DNA from: CAZGRP01 sp964527995
Lineage (GTDB): Bacteria; Zhuqueibacterota; Zhuqueibacteria; Oceanimicrobiales; CAZGRP01
Length of the DNA: 42,440 nucleotides
Direction of reading: 5' to 3'
Assembly (NCBI GenBank): GCA_964527995.1
Contig: CAZGRP010000034.1
Coordinates: 1 to 42,440 of the forward strand
A program made the translations under genes and the position numbers. Of the stretch, positions 1 through 7,195 are shown piece after piece. Every line of letters begins with the position of its first letter. Position 1 is the first letter of the stretch. The notes under the pieces were generated by a model. It was not told the DNA's origin, did no database searches, and worked only from the letters and a program-made list of their open reading frames with translations.

Positions 1-1
1 T

Positions 2-955
2 CTTTCAAAAGTCAGCACGTACAGCATCCAGAAACGCGCCAGCAAGGTGTCGGGCGCCGAATTCGCCCAGGTGCACGAACACGGCAGTTCCTTCGAGCGT
101 TTTTTCGATTCCTTGCCGCGGATTCTGAAGGCAAAGGATCTGCACGAGTTCGTCGACCTGACCGTTGCCGCCCACCGCAAGGGAAAACCTGTCCTCTTGA
201 TGATGGGAGCGCACGTCATCAAGGTGGGTCTGTCTCCGGTCGTCATCGACCTCATGGAACGGCGGGTGATCACCTGCGTGGCTATGAATGGCGCCGGCGT
301 GATCCACGACACCGAAATCGCCTATTTTGGTCAGACCTCGGAGGACGTGGCCACCGGGCTCCGGGACGGCAGTTTTGGCATGGCGCGCGAGACCGGCGAG
401 CTGGTCAACTCAACCATCCATGCAGCGCGAGGCAGCGGCTTGGGCTTCGGTGAGGCGATGGGCAAGCGAATCGTCGACGATGCGCCCGTCAATCTGGAGT
501 GGAGCATCCTCGGGCAAGCCTACAAACTGAATGTACCGGTCACGGTCCATGTGGCCATCGGCACCGACATCATCCACCAGCATCCCAACGCCGACGGCGC
601 CGCCATCGGCGAGCTTAGCTTCACAGACTTCCGCATTCTGGCGCAGCAGGTCGCCGGCCTCGGAAACGGCGGCGTCGTGCTCAATGTGGGATCGAACGTC
701 CTGCTTCCCGAGGTCTTTCTGAAGGCGTTGACGGTGGCCCGGAATGTCCATGGTGACATCCGTGACTTCACCACCGCTAACTTCGACATGATCCAGCACT
801 ACCGTCCCGGAGTCAACGTCGTCGAGCGCCCCGTCCTCGCCGGCGGCAAGGGATATCGATTCACGGGACATCACGAAATCATGCTGCCTTTGCTGGCGGC
901 AGCCATCGTCGAGCGACTCGGGCCTCGGATGAACGCTGATCTTCTCCAGAAGTAG
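2..955 (+). CDS. Deoxyhypusine-synthase-like protein, 5' truncated
   Basis: The reading frame is open from base 2, and the codons before the GTG at 47 (reading SKVSTYSIQKRASKV) look like the normal N-terminus of this family. The true start therefore probably lies just outside the window. The protein resembles the bacterial branch of the deoxyhypusine synthase family (NAD-dependent, Rossmann-like). Visible blocks are MGAHVIKVGLSP, a MNGAGVIHDTEIA segment and the C-terminal GGKGYRFTGHHEIMLPLL. Bacteria lack eIF5A, so the true substrate is unknown; homospermidine or another amine chemistry is possible. It stops 134 bp before the M20 hydrolase on the same strand. The family call rests on recalled similarity, not on a search. 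Confidence 0.75.
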   Translation, partial: LSKVSTYSIQKRASKVSGAEFAQVHEHGSSFERFFDSLPRILKAKDLHEFVDLTVAAHRKGKPVLLMMGAHVIKVGLSPVVIDLMERRVITCVAMNGAGVIHDTEIAYFGQTSEDVATGLRDGSFGMARETGELVNSTIHAARGSGLGFGEAMGKRIVDDAPVNLEWSILGQAYKLNVPVTVHVAIGTDIIHQHPNADGAAIGELSFTDFRILAQQVAGLGNGGVVLNVGSNVLLPEVFLKALTVARNVHGDIRDFTTANFDMIQHYRPGVNVVERPVLAGGKGYRFTGHHEIMLPLLAAAIVERLGPRMNADLLQK

Positions 956-1089
956 CCACGAATGGACGCTAATCTTTTGCCGAACCGGCGTTCCGTGCTT
1001 TTTGAGAGAACAACTCCAACGATCCATCGATCCACACTCCTGCAACTTGAATCTATCTGAATCCACGACCGCGGCCGAAGGAGGACTCC

Positions 1090-2268
1090 GTGATCGAACC
1101 GAAGAAAATGGCAGAGGCAGTCGAAGCTGGCCTGGTAGCGTTCACCCAGAGACTGATCCAAACGCCCAGCCTGCCGGGGGAAGAGCGCCAGGTGGCAGAG
1201 CTTGTCAAGAACGAGATGGAGCACCTGGGCTACGACGAGGTGCGCATCGACGGGGCGGGCAACGTCATCGGCCTTGTGGGCGGCAACGATCCAGAAGCCG
1301 CGAAGATCATGCTCGTCACCCACCTCGACCATGTCGATGCCGGCGATCCGGACCTCTGGCCTCACCCTCCTTACTCCGGCGCTCTCGAAGAGGGCAAGAT
1401 TTTTGGCCGCGGCGCAGTGGACATCAAAGGGCCCCTCGCCTGCCACGTCTATACGGGTGGCGCCCTGCTGCAGGCGGGAAAGCGTCCTGCAGGCGATCTT
1501 TACGTGGTCAGCGTGGTCATGGAGGAAGTCGGCGGCACCGGCATGCGATATCTCCTGCAGCACGAGAAGCCGCCAGTTGACTGCTGCATCGTCGGCGAGC
1601 CCTCGGCCAACCGCATCATGCTTGGCCACCGCGGGCGCATGGCCTTCCATGTCACCTTCCATGGCAGAGCCGGCCACGCCAGCGCCCCTGAACGAGCCCA
1701 GAACCCTCACTATGCCGCAGCGCGGTTTCTCCTGGACCTGCAGAAAGCGGTCTCGGAACTACCCAGCCACGAGGTCCTCGGACCCTCGAGCATCGCTCCG
1801 ACCCTCTACCAGATCGACACCACCAGCCCCAATGTCATTCCCAGCCTGGTGCGGCTTACCCTCGACTGGCGGACGACCACGGAAACGGAAGCGTTCGCAA
1901 GGGACTTTCTGGGCCGACTTCTGACCCACCTCGATCTCCTCTGTGAGGCCAACATCAACACCGTCACACATCGCACGTATACAGGATACGAAGAGCGCGC
2001 CTGGAAGGACGTCTACGAGAGCTTCGTCACTCCCGGCGACCATCCGTTTGCTCAGCGGCTCGGCTCGGCGTATCGCGCCGCCACGGCAAGCGACCCGCAG
2101 TTCGGCATCTGGCGCTTCGCCACAGACGGCCGCCTCACCCATCGCGCTGGCATCGTCACCCTTGGATTCGGGCCCGGGGAGGATTCCCTGGCACACACCT
2201 CGAACGAGCACATCGTGGTCAAAGAGATGATGGAGGCGGTGAAGGTGATGGTGGCCTTTGTGGCTTGA
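1090..2268 (+). CDS. M20 family metallohydrolase, YgeY-like
   Basis: A 392-residue zinc peptidase/deacylase of the ArgE/DapE/CPG2 (M20) family. The start is GTG, chosen because AAGGAGGA lies just upstream. Metal and catalytic motifs are visible: THLDHVD (His78, Asp80), VDIKG (Asp111), the EE pair at 145-146, GEPS (Glu170) and a C-terminal SLAHTSNEH His. The N-terminal PSLPGEERQVAELV and the GNVIG-GG spacing are most like YgeY, a group often found near selenium-dependent molybdenum hydroxylases. That makes the possible selenoprotein next door and the hydroxylase subunits 7 kb away suggestive but unproven context. The substrate is unknown; an N-acyl or peptide amide bond is likely. It converges with the downstream gene. 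Confidence 0.85.
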   Translation: MIEPKKMAEAVEAGLVAFTQRLIQTPSLPGEERQVAELVKNEMEHLGYDEVRIDGAGNVIGLVGGNDPEAAKIMLVTHLDHVDAGDPDLWPHPPYSGALEEGKIFGRGAVDIKGPLACHVYTGGALLQAGKRPAGDLYVVSVVMEEVGGTGMRYLLQHEKPPVDCCIVGEPSANRIMLGHRGRMAFHVTFHGRAGHASAPERAQNPHYAAARFLLDLQKAVSELPSHEVLGPSSIAPTLYQIDTTSPNVIPSLVRLTLDWRTTTETEAFARDFLGRLLTHLDLLCEANINTVTHRTYTGYEERAWKDVYESFVTPGDHPFAQRLGSAYRAATASDPQFGIWRFATDGRLTHRAGIVTLGFGPGEDSLAHTSNEHIVVKEMMEAVKVMVAFVA

Positions 2269-2343
2269 AGAGGGGCGTGCCCACTGCAGCACGGCAGTAG
2301 CGGGCCGAAACGCCTTTATGGGTCGCGAGGCAAGCTGCAGCGA

Positions 2344-2853
2344 CTACCCCAACAACCCATCGAGAACCTCCCTCGCTTTTCGGTGCGGGAACGGAACCCT
2401 GCTGCTCCGCCACACCTCCCGTCCCTCTTTGTCGAAGATGAGGTAGGTCGAATTCAGCTTCACTCCCCAACGGGCCATCAGCTCCTTGGCCGCGGCTGTG
2501 CTGACGTCCAGCCGGGCGAAATCAATCCGAGAACTGTAGTCCTTTTCCATCCCATGCACGATGGGGTTGCTCTCGATGCAGCCCACTCAGAGGTTGGAGT
2601 AGAAGTTGACGAAGGTAGGGCGGCCGCGACCGATCAGGTTCAACACTTCCGCCGCCGAGCCCAGGCGTTGTTTGCCCGGTCGCAGCCATCGCTGAAGCCC
2701 CCACAACACACCCGCCACAAGGATGAGCGCGGCGACGCCGAGCGGACTCGGTGACGACTTCAGTACCAAGTAGGCGACGCCGGAAACGATTCCGACGGAA
2801 GTAAGCAGGTAGGAGTAACGTCGGACCGGACGGTAAAGATCGAGGAGTTTCAT
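2344..2853 (-). CDS. Membrane-anchored thioredoxin-like protein with in-frame UGA (probable selenoprotein)
   Basis: Read through one UGA at 2589..2587, the frame gives 169 residues. Two hydrophobic helices (about residues 12-30 and 35-54) are followed by a thioredoxin-like domain beginning PTFVNFYSNL. The UGA is codon 89, exactly where the first Cys of a thioredoxin CxxC would be, followed by V-G-Cys92, so the product would carry a UxxC redox motif. The half after the UGA is clearly thioredoxin-like (IDFARLDVSTA, TYLIFDKEGREVW). The usual cis-Pro position reads Ser (LNSTYL), which is odd. Neighbouring genes use TGA as an ordinary stop, so genome-wide recoding is unlikely. A SECIS-like hairpin sits at the right distance (2551-2565). 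The start is an ATG with AAGGAG 14 bases upstream. The alternative is a pseudogene from a TGC-to-TGA change. Role inferred: disulfide or peroxide redox chemistry at the membrane. Confidence 0.72.
2551..2565 (-). promoter_or_regulatory. Candidate bacterial SECIS hairpin
   Basis: In the mRNA the stem CCCAU/AUGGG (5 perfect pairs) closes a five-base loop CGUGC. The loop starts 27 bases after the UGA and has G as its second base followed by U. Known bacterial SECIS elements have an apical loop roughly 16-37 bases after the UGA, a short upper stem and a G in the first two loop bases, so all criteria are met. It lies inside the coding sequence, as expected for bacteria. Confidence 0.6.
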
Positions 2854-2954
2854 GCCGTTTTCTTCAGCTCCTTGCAGAGATCGATCAGTCAGCCAGCCCC
2901 AAAAGCGATGTCGGTGCGGCACGCAGCCCGGCATGCCAGCGCCGAAAAGTTCTG

Positions 2955-3155
2955 TCAGCAAACGATGCCCCGTGCCACAAGAAGGGGGATCACGACGTAG
3001 AGCAGACCATCCCGAATGAGATAAAACAGCACGATGACAAGAAGGATCTTGAGGCCTTTTCGGCGAATGAACTCCTTCACTCCTTGCTCGCGCAGCAGGC
3101 GCGTCCACTCCTGAACAAAGCCCGGCTTCCATATCTTCCTTAGAAAAGAGGACAC
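2955..3155 (-). CDS. Small membrane protein, unknown function
   Basis: A 66-residue protein starting at GTG, with GGAGG a few bases upstream. The N-terminal half is basic and amphipathic (FLRKIWKPGFVQEW, KEFIRRKGLK). It is followed by a single hydrophobic segment (about residues 37-61, ILLVIVLFYLIRDGLLYVVIPL), so it is probably a single-pass inner-membrane protein. It precedes the thioredoxin-like selenoprotein on the same strand by about 100 bases, suggesting an operon and a shared role. It ends ...GIVC then TGA. Reading past that TGA leads through a second TGA to a third one that overlaps the ATG of the next gene; I treat the first TGA as the stop. No family was recognised with confidence. 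Confidence 0.6.
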   Translation of the reverse strand: MSSFLRKIWKPGFVQEWTRLLREQGVKEFIRRKGLKILLVIVLFYLIRDGLLYVVIPLLVARGIVC

Positions 3156-3337
3156 ACTACCTCCGCTGCCAAGTCAGTTCCGAAGTATCCAGCCACTGGC
3201 TCCGCGCCTGCCTCACGTGCCGGCACGAATGCGGGAAAGCGCGGGCGTTGCGCTGATACTGCACGCCGCTCACAGGGACGGACGTTTTCCAATCCGGCTG
3301 ATCCGACCCTGCCGGGGCAGTGCCGGGCGCGAATGGC

Positions 3338-3913
3338 TTAACGAAGGCCGGTGAGGGTCGGCGGCTCTGGCTTACCTACCGTAAACGATGGCTTTTGGGG
3401 TTCCGGCGTCTCCGGCACGACCTCTCCCGGTTCCTGCTTGTGGTCTTCACCCGACACCACGTCAGGTTCTGGCGACTCTGACGACTCAGCCCCGGAAGCT
3501 GTGTCTTCGCTTCCGGAAGCGCTTTCGCCTTCCTGGTATTCCGGATCGCCGAACCTCTTGAAGAACTCGCGGTGCTCTTCCTCAAAATGATGCAACAGCC
3601 GCACCCCTGCCTGCGTGTCGATCTCCTCTCCCTCAGCCACTTTGCGGATAAAGGTGCTGTGGTCTTGCAGCACTTTGATCTCCCAGTCGAGGTAACCTGC
3701 CGCTCGCTCGCGCAGCTGGGTTGCCTCCTCGAGATTCCGCTTTTCCTCGTGAACAATGTGCTGCAGCAGCAGCTCCCTGGCCTCACCACGGACCGCATCG
3801 GAAAAGGCGTGGCGCAGATGCTCGATGTGCTCGTGGCTGTTGTGGAGGATGCGCACAAATTCTTGCTCGATGTCGCGCCTGGTCGCCTCATCCAGCTCGA
3901 CAGGTGTGTCCAT
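3338..3913 (-). CDS. Helical His/Glu-rich protein, possibly hemerythrin- or ferritin-like
   Basis: The start is the ATG at 3913, preceded by AAAGGGAGA; the open frame continues upstream but without a ribosome site. The 191-residue product has an all-helical N-terminal domain of about 125 residues rich in His and Glu pairs (HEHIEHLRH, LLQHIVHEEKRNLEEA, LLHHFEEEHREFF). This recalls hemerythrin or ferritin-like di-metal four-helix bundles, although the spacing does not exactly match either signature. The last 65 residues are a low-complexity acidic Ser/Pro/Glu tail, probably disordered. It is divergent from the 4526 gene across the candidate origin region. Function is unproven; metal or oxygen binding is a guess. 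Confidence 0.6.
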   Translation of the reverse strand: MDTPVELDEATRRDIEQEFVRILHNSHEHIEHLRHAFSDAVRGEARELLLQHIVHEEKRNLEEATQLRERAAGYLDWEIKVLQDHSTFIRKVAEGEEIDTQAGVRLLHHFEEEHREFFKRFGDPEYQEGESASGSEDTASGAESSESPEPDVVSGEDHKQEPGEVVPETPEPQKPSFTVGKPEPPTLTGLR

Positions 3914-4027
3914 TGCGATCTCCCTTTGCTGGTCTGTCCTGTAGTGGATTGGATGCAATCCGAATATAGCAACTTTGCCCCGCAAAGACAAATGGCGCGC
4001 GTGAATTCGATTCGACTGTGAACAAAG

Positions 4028-4348
4028 TGTGGATAACTCCCCCGCAGACCTTCGCGGCCAGGAAAATTGTGTCAACACTGAAACAACTCGCCCGGCAATC
4101 GTCCTAGCCGAGACCGGAGTCGGGATCGGAGAAATTCGCGAATAGCCCTCACGAACCTCCGTGCAGTCACGTATCCATAGTATTATCATTATGTTACATT
4201 CATGTCCATCTGCCGCCCGAGCCATCCACTGACGCTGGATGGGGGCAGTGCGGGCACAGCACAGGGAAAAACGCCACAGGGGCGCAAGAGATTTCTTGCG
4301 ATGTGGAGGAATTTCTCACTCTGGTTATCCACGCAACAATGTGGATAA
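4028..4348. other. DnaA-box cluster, candidate replication origin (oriC)
   Basis: The 612-base gap 3914-4525 holds no gene. It contains two perfect DnaA boxes TGTGGATAA (4028-4036 and 4340-4348) and one near-perfect inverted box TTATCCACG (4325-4333), the last two facing each other 6 bases apart. Weaker matches occur at 4171-4179 (GTATCCATA) and near 4300. An AT-rich patch at 4171-4207 could serve as an unwinding element. By base composition a perfect box is expected well under once in this whole window, so the clustering is meaningful. Genes to the right run overwhelmingly away from it. No dnaA, dnaN or parAB is in view, so a DnaA-regulated promoter region remains the alternative. Confidence 0.5.
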
Positions 4349-4457
4349 CTTCTTACCGCCGAACCAACAGACTCCTATCGGAGGCAGATCGGCAGCCAAT
4401 CTCGAGCTCCGGAAACGACGCTAACCCAAGGGAAATGGTAAGGTTGAGAAATATTGA

Positions 4458-4486
4458 TTGACATTCAGCGAAAAAATCCTTAAATA
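4458..4486 (+). promoter_or_regulatory. Sigma70-type promoter of the 4526 gene
   Basis: TTGACA (4458-4463), a spacer of exactly 17 bases, then TAAATA (4481-4486). The start codon lies 40 bases downstream. It is close to consensus in an otherwise GC-rich sequence and lies beside the DnaA boxes. Confidence 0.65.
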
Positions 4487-4525
4487 AGCTCGTCTCGACG
4501 AGGCTCTGGGAGAAGGAAAAGCTGA

Positions 4526-6037
4526 ATGTACGCCGTCCCATCGTCCGACTGGCTGTTGGTCACCGTCTTTTTCGCAGGATTGATTGCCCTCGTCGCCACG
4601 GCGGAGTGGTTGACCCGACGACGAGGCTGGCCTGCCGAATCGGCGCGCAAGTCGGTCCATCTCCTTACCGGCCTTCTTGTTCTGCCTACGCCCTATCTGT
4701 TCCATTCGCCTGTACCTCTTTGGCTCCTGGCTGCGCTCTTTGTAGCCATCAACGTTCTGACACTTTCCGGGCGCCATCTTTCCACTCTCGCAGCGGGCCG
4801 CGAAAGGAGTCTGGGCACAGTCTTTTTCCCAACGGTCTATGCTGTTCTGTTGTGGATTTTCTGGAACGAGAAGCCGGCCCTCGTCGTTGCCATGGCGGCG
4901 CTGGGGGTGGCAGACATGATTGCCGCTGCTGTTGGCCGCAGCGTTGCCAAACCCCATCGCATCCAGATCTCTCCCGAGGCCAAAAGCGTGGAGGGGTCGG
5001 CGGCTATGTTTTCGGCCACAGCAGTGCTGACCTTTTTCGGACTCCTACTGCTGCCGGATTCGCCTTCTCTGCCGTTTGCGGTTTTGCTCTGGGCCGCTTT
5101 GTCAATCGGTCTGTGCGCTACGGCCGCAGAGGTCGTCTCATACCGCGGTTCGGACAACCTCACAGTCCCCCTGGTGGCGGCCTTTGTTGCCAGCCTCTTC
5201 CTGCGGTACCCGGCGGTAGACATCGGCGCTTTTTCTCTCGGGTTGGCTCTGGCGTTCGGTCTGGCTGTCGTTTCACCTCCTCTCGGCTTTCTCGATGCCG
5301 GCGGCGCCGTCGCCATGTTCCTGATGGGAACGTTGATCTTCGGGCTCGGTGGCTGGAGTTTCGCTGTGCCGATCGCAGCATTTTTCGTCGCCTCGAGCCT
5401 TCTCTCTCATTTAGGGAAAAAGGGGAAACAGCCTCTGCGAGAGGTGTTTGAAAAAAGCGGCCGGCGCGATCTCAGCCAGGTCGTCGCAAATGGGGCAGTG
5501 CCAACGATCTTCACTCTGGCCTGGTACATCGACCCGCAGCCGCTGTGGTATCTGTTGTTTCTGGCCTCAGTCGCCGCCATCACCGCGGATACCTGGGCTA
5601 CAGAGATCGGCGTGCTTTCACCGCAACAGCCGCGGTCGATCGTGAGCGGAAAGCGTGTGGCGCGCGGCACTTCGGGTGGCGTCACCCTGCTCGGCCTTGC
5701 GGGTGCAGCCGCTGGGGCAGGCGGCATCGCAGCGATCGGTAGCATTGTGCCGGCGGGCGGCTCCATCACGGGCCGCGTCGCTGTCGGCATCGGCATCAGC
5801 GGGTTTGTGGCTCACCTGGTCGATAGTGTGCTGGGTGCCACCCTGCAAGCCCAGTACCTGTGCTCCCACTGCGGCAAAGTGAGTGAAAAGCAGCTTCACT
5901 GCGGCAGGTCGGGACGTCTGGTTGGCGGCATCGCCGGCGTGACCAATGATCTTGTGAATGCCGCCTGTGCCATGAGTGGTGCGTTCGCTCTGCTCCTCAG
6001 CCGGCCGCTGCTCCGCTGGAGTGCATTCAGCAGGTAA
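4526..6037 (+). CDS. Fused VTE5-like (CTP-dependent) kinase and DUF92/VTE6-like isoprenoid phosphate kinase
   Basis: A 503-residue polytopic membrane protein with two recognisable halves. Residues 1-225 resemble the dolichol/phytol kinase-cytidylyltransferase family: RKSVHLLTGLL near residue 42, then GVADMIAAAVGR and KSVEGSAAMF. Residues 245-495 are DUF92 (TMEM19/VTE6): KSGRRDLSQVVANG, ADTWATEIG and RGTSGGVTLLG. In plants and cyanobacteria VTE5 and VTE6 phosphorylate phytol in two steps to phytyl diphosphate, so the fusion suggests a two-step prenol salvage kinase. A Cys-containing loop (YLCSHCGKVSEKQLHC) lies near the C-terminus. It starts at ATG with GGGAGAAGGAAAAG upstream and is driven by the promoter at 4458. 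The exact prenol substrate is inferred. Confidence 0.8.
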   Translation: MYAVPSSDWLLVTVFFAGLIALVATAEWLTRRRGWPAESARKSVHLLTGLLVLPTPYLFHSPVPLWLLAALFVAINVLTLSGRHLSTLAAGRERSLGTVFFPTVYAVLLWIFWNEKPALVVAMAALGVADMIAAAVGRSVAKPHRIQISPEAKSVEGSAAMFSATAVLTFFGLLLLPDSPSLPFAVLLWAALSIGLCATAAEVVSYRGSDNLTVPLVAAFVASLFLRYPAVDIGAFSLGLALAFGLAVVSPPLGFLDAGGAVAMFLMGTLIFGLGGWSFAVPIAAFFVASSLLSHLGKKGKQPLREVFEKSGRRDLSQVVANGAVPTIFTLAWYIDPQPLWYLLFLASVAAITADTWATEIGVLSPQQPRSIVSGKRVARGTSGGVTLLGLAGAAAGAGGIAAIGSIVPAGGSITGRVAVGIGISGFVAHLVDSVLGATLQAQYLCSHCGKVSEKQLHCGRSGRLVGGIAGVTNDLVNAACAMSGAFALLLSRPLLRWSAFSR

Positions 6038-6094
6038 GCGCCGCCGTAAGGCCTCCTTTCCGCAGGGTTGTGTTGAGGCAATCTACTGGAGATT

Positions 6095-6409
6095 GTGGAA
6101 GTGCGAGCCGTGAGAACAATGACATCACATCACCGTCCGAGGCTGCGTGGCTGGGCCTTTGTCGTGATCCTCGCCGGGCTGGCGGTCTATTTTTCGGTCG
6201 GCCGCTATGGTGTGCTCCATTACCTGGAGCTGCGCCGGGAACGCCAACAGTTGCAGGCAGAGATTGCAAGACTGCAGCGAGAGAAGGCGGAACTGAATGC
6301 GAAAGCAGACCGTCTCTCCAGCGATCTGAAAGAAATTGAACGGGTGGCACGGGAAAAGTACCACATGGGCAAAGCCGATGAAACCATCTTTGTCGTACCG
6401 GAGAAGTGA
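6095..6409 (+). CDS. FtsB/DivIC-family septum formation initiator
   Basis: A 104-residue bitopic protein: a basic cytoplasmic N-terminus, one transmembrane helix (about residues 20-37, WAFVVILAGLAVYFSVG), a coiled coil (about 45-85, ERQQLQAEIARLQREKAELN) and the family ending IERVAREKYHMGKADETIFVV. FtsB/DivIC joins FtsL and FtsQ/DivIB in the divisome at the inner membrane. The start is probably GTG 6095 behind GGAGA; GTG 6101 or ATG 6119 are possible. It overlaps the next gene by one base (TGATG), so the two are probably translationally coupled. Confidence 0.85.
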   Translation: MEVRAVRTMTSHHRPRLRGWAFVVILAGLAVYFSVGRYGVLHYLELRRERQQLQAEIARLQREKAELNAKADRLSSDLKEIERVAREKYHMGKADETIFVVPEK

Positions 6410-7134
6410 TGAGTAAGGATGCTCCTGAAATCCACCCCCCTCACAAGGGGAGGCGAAGTTTCTTCCATCGCATGCGGGGGTATTTCTTCACGGGGCTCAT
6501 CGTCCTCGTGCCGGTCGCCCTGACGGGCTACATCATCTGGCAGCTCTTCTGGGCCATCGATGGCATCCTCCGCGGTGTGGCAAACCGGTTTCTGATTCAG
6601 AACCTGGGCTTCGGGATCGGCGAACGCCAGCTGCCGGGCGTCGGGTTCGTCACCCTGATCCTGCTCATCCTCCTCACTGGTGTCGTGGCGAGAAACTATT
6701 TCGGTCGCCGGCTCCTGCTGATGGGCGAAAAGGTCCTGGCCCGAATTCCTTTCATCAACAAGATCTACAGTGCGATCCAGCAAATCATTCAGGCGATCTT
6801 CTCCAGCAAAAGGGAAGTCTTCAAGCACGCTGTGCTGATCGAGTACCCACGCCGCGGCATCTATTCCATCGCCTTCTACACGCAGGATACCAAGGGCGAA
6901 GTGCAGAACGTGCTGGCAGACGACGTCGTTAGCGTCTTCCTGCCGACCACCCCGAACCCGACCTCCGGGTTTCTACTCTTTGTGCCCAAGAAAGAAGTGA
7001 TCCCTTTGAAGATGTCCATCGAGGATGCACTGAAGCTGGTCATCTCCGGAGGTGCCATCGTGGCCGGATCGGCAGACGAGCGCCCCGAGTCCACAACGGT
7101 TCCTCGCTCCGAGACACCAAGCATGTCGCGCTAA
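6409..7134 (+). CDS. DUF502 family membrane protein
   Basis: A 241-residue protein of the DUF502 family. Features are FFTGLIVLVPVALTGYIIW as the first transmembrane helix, a second one (FVTLILLILLTGVVARNYFGR), the conserved IPFINKIYSAIQQI block, and a soluble C-terminal part with PTTPNPTSGFLLFVPKKEV and MSIEDALKLVISGG. These proteins sit in the inner membrane and their function is unknown. ATG 6409 overlaps the ftsB-like stop codon; GTG 6406 is an in-frame alternative one codon upstream. The last 20 residues are Ser/Thr/Pro-rich and vary in the family. Confidence 0.88.
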   Translation: MSKDAPEIHPPHKGRRSFFHRMRGYFFTGLIVLVPVALTGYIIWQLFWAIDGILRGVANRFLIQNLGFGIGERQLPGVGFVTLILLILLTGVVARNYFGRRLLLMGEKVLARIPFINKIYSAIQQIIQAIFSSKREVFKHAVLIEYPRRGIYSIAFYTQDTKGEVQNVLADDVVSVFLPTTPNPTSGFLLFVPKKEVIPLKMSIEDALKLVISGGAIVAGSADERPESTTVPRSETPSMSR

Positions 7135-7195
7135 CCGCGCCGTCTCGGTGCCGCGCCAGCCAGCATACCTGGACCGAGGAGTGGGTTGATTCACC

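Noticed and set aside
940..985. Short direct repeat around AACGCTGATCTTC / GACGCTAATCTTT
   Set aside because: Only about 15 bases and imperfect; it may be chance or a relic of a common intergenic repeat, with no supporting structure.
2564..2586. Hairpin GGGCUGC/GCAACCC closer to the UGA as the SECIS
   Set aside because: It has an internal C-A mismatch, its loop begins only about 10 nt after the UGA, and there is no G in the first two loop bases. The downstream hairpin fits better.
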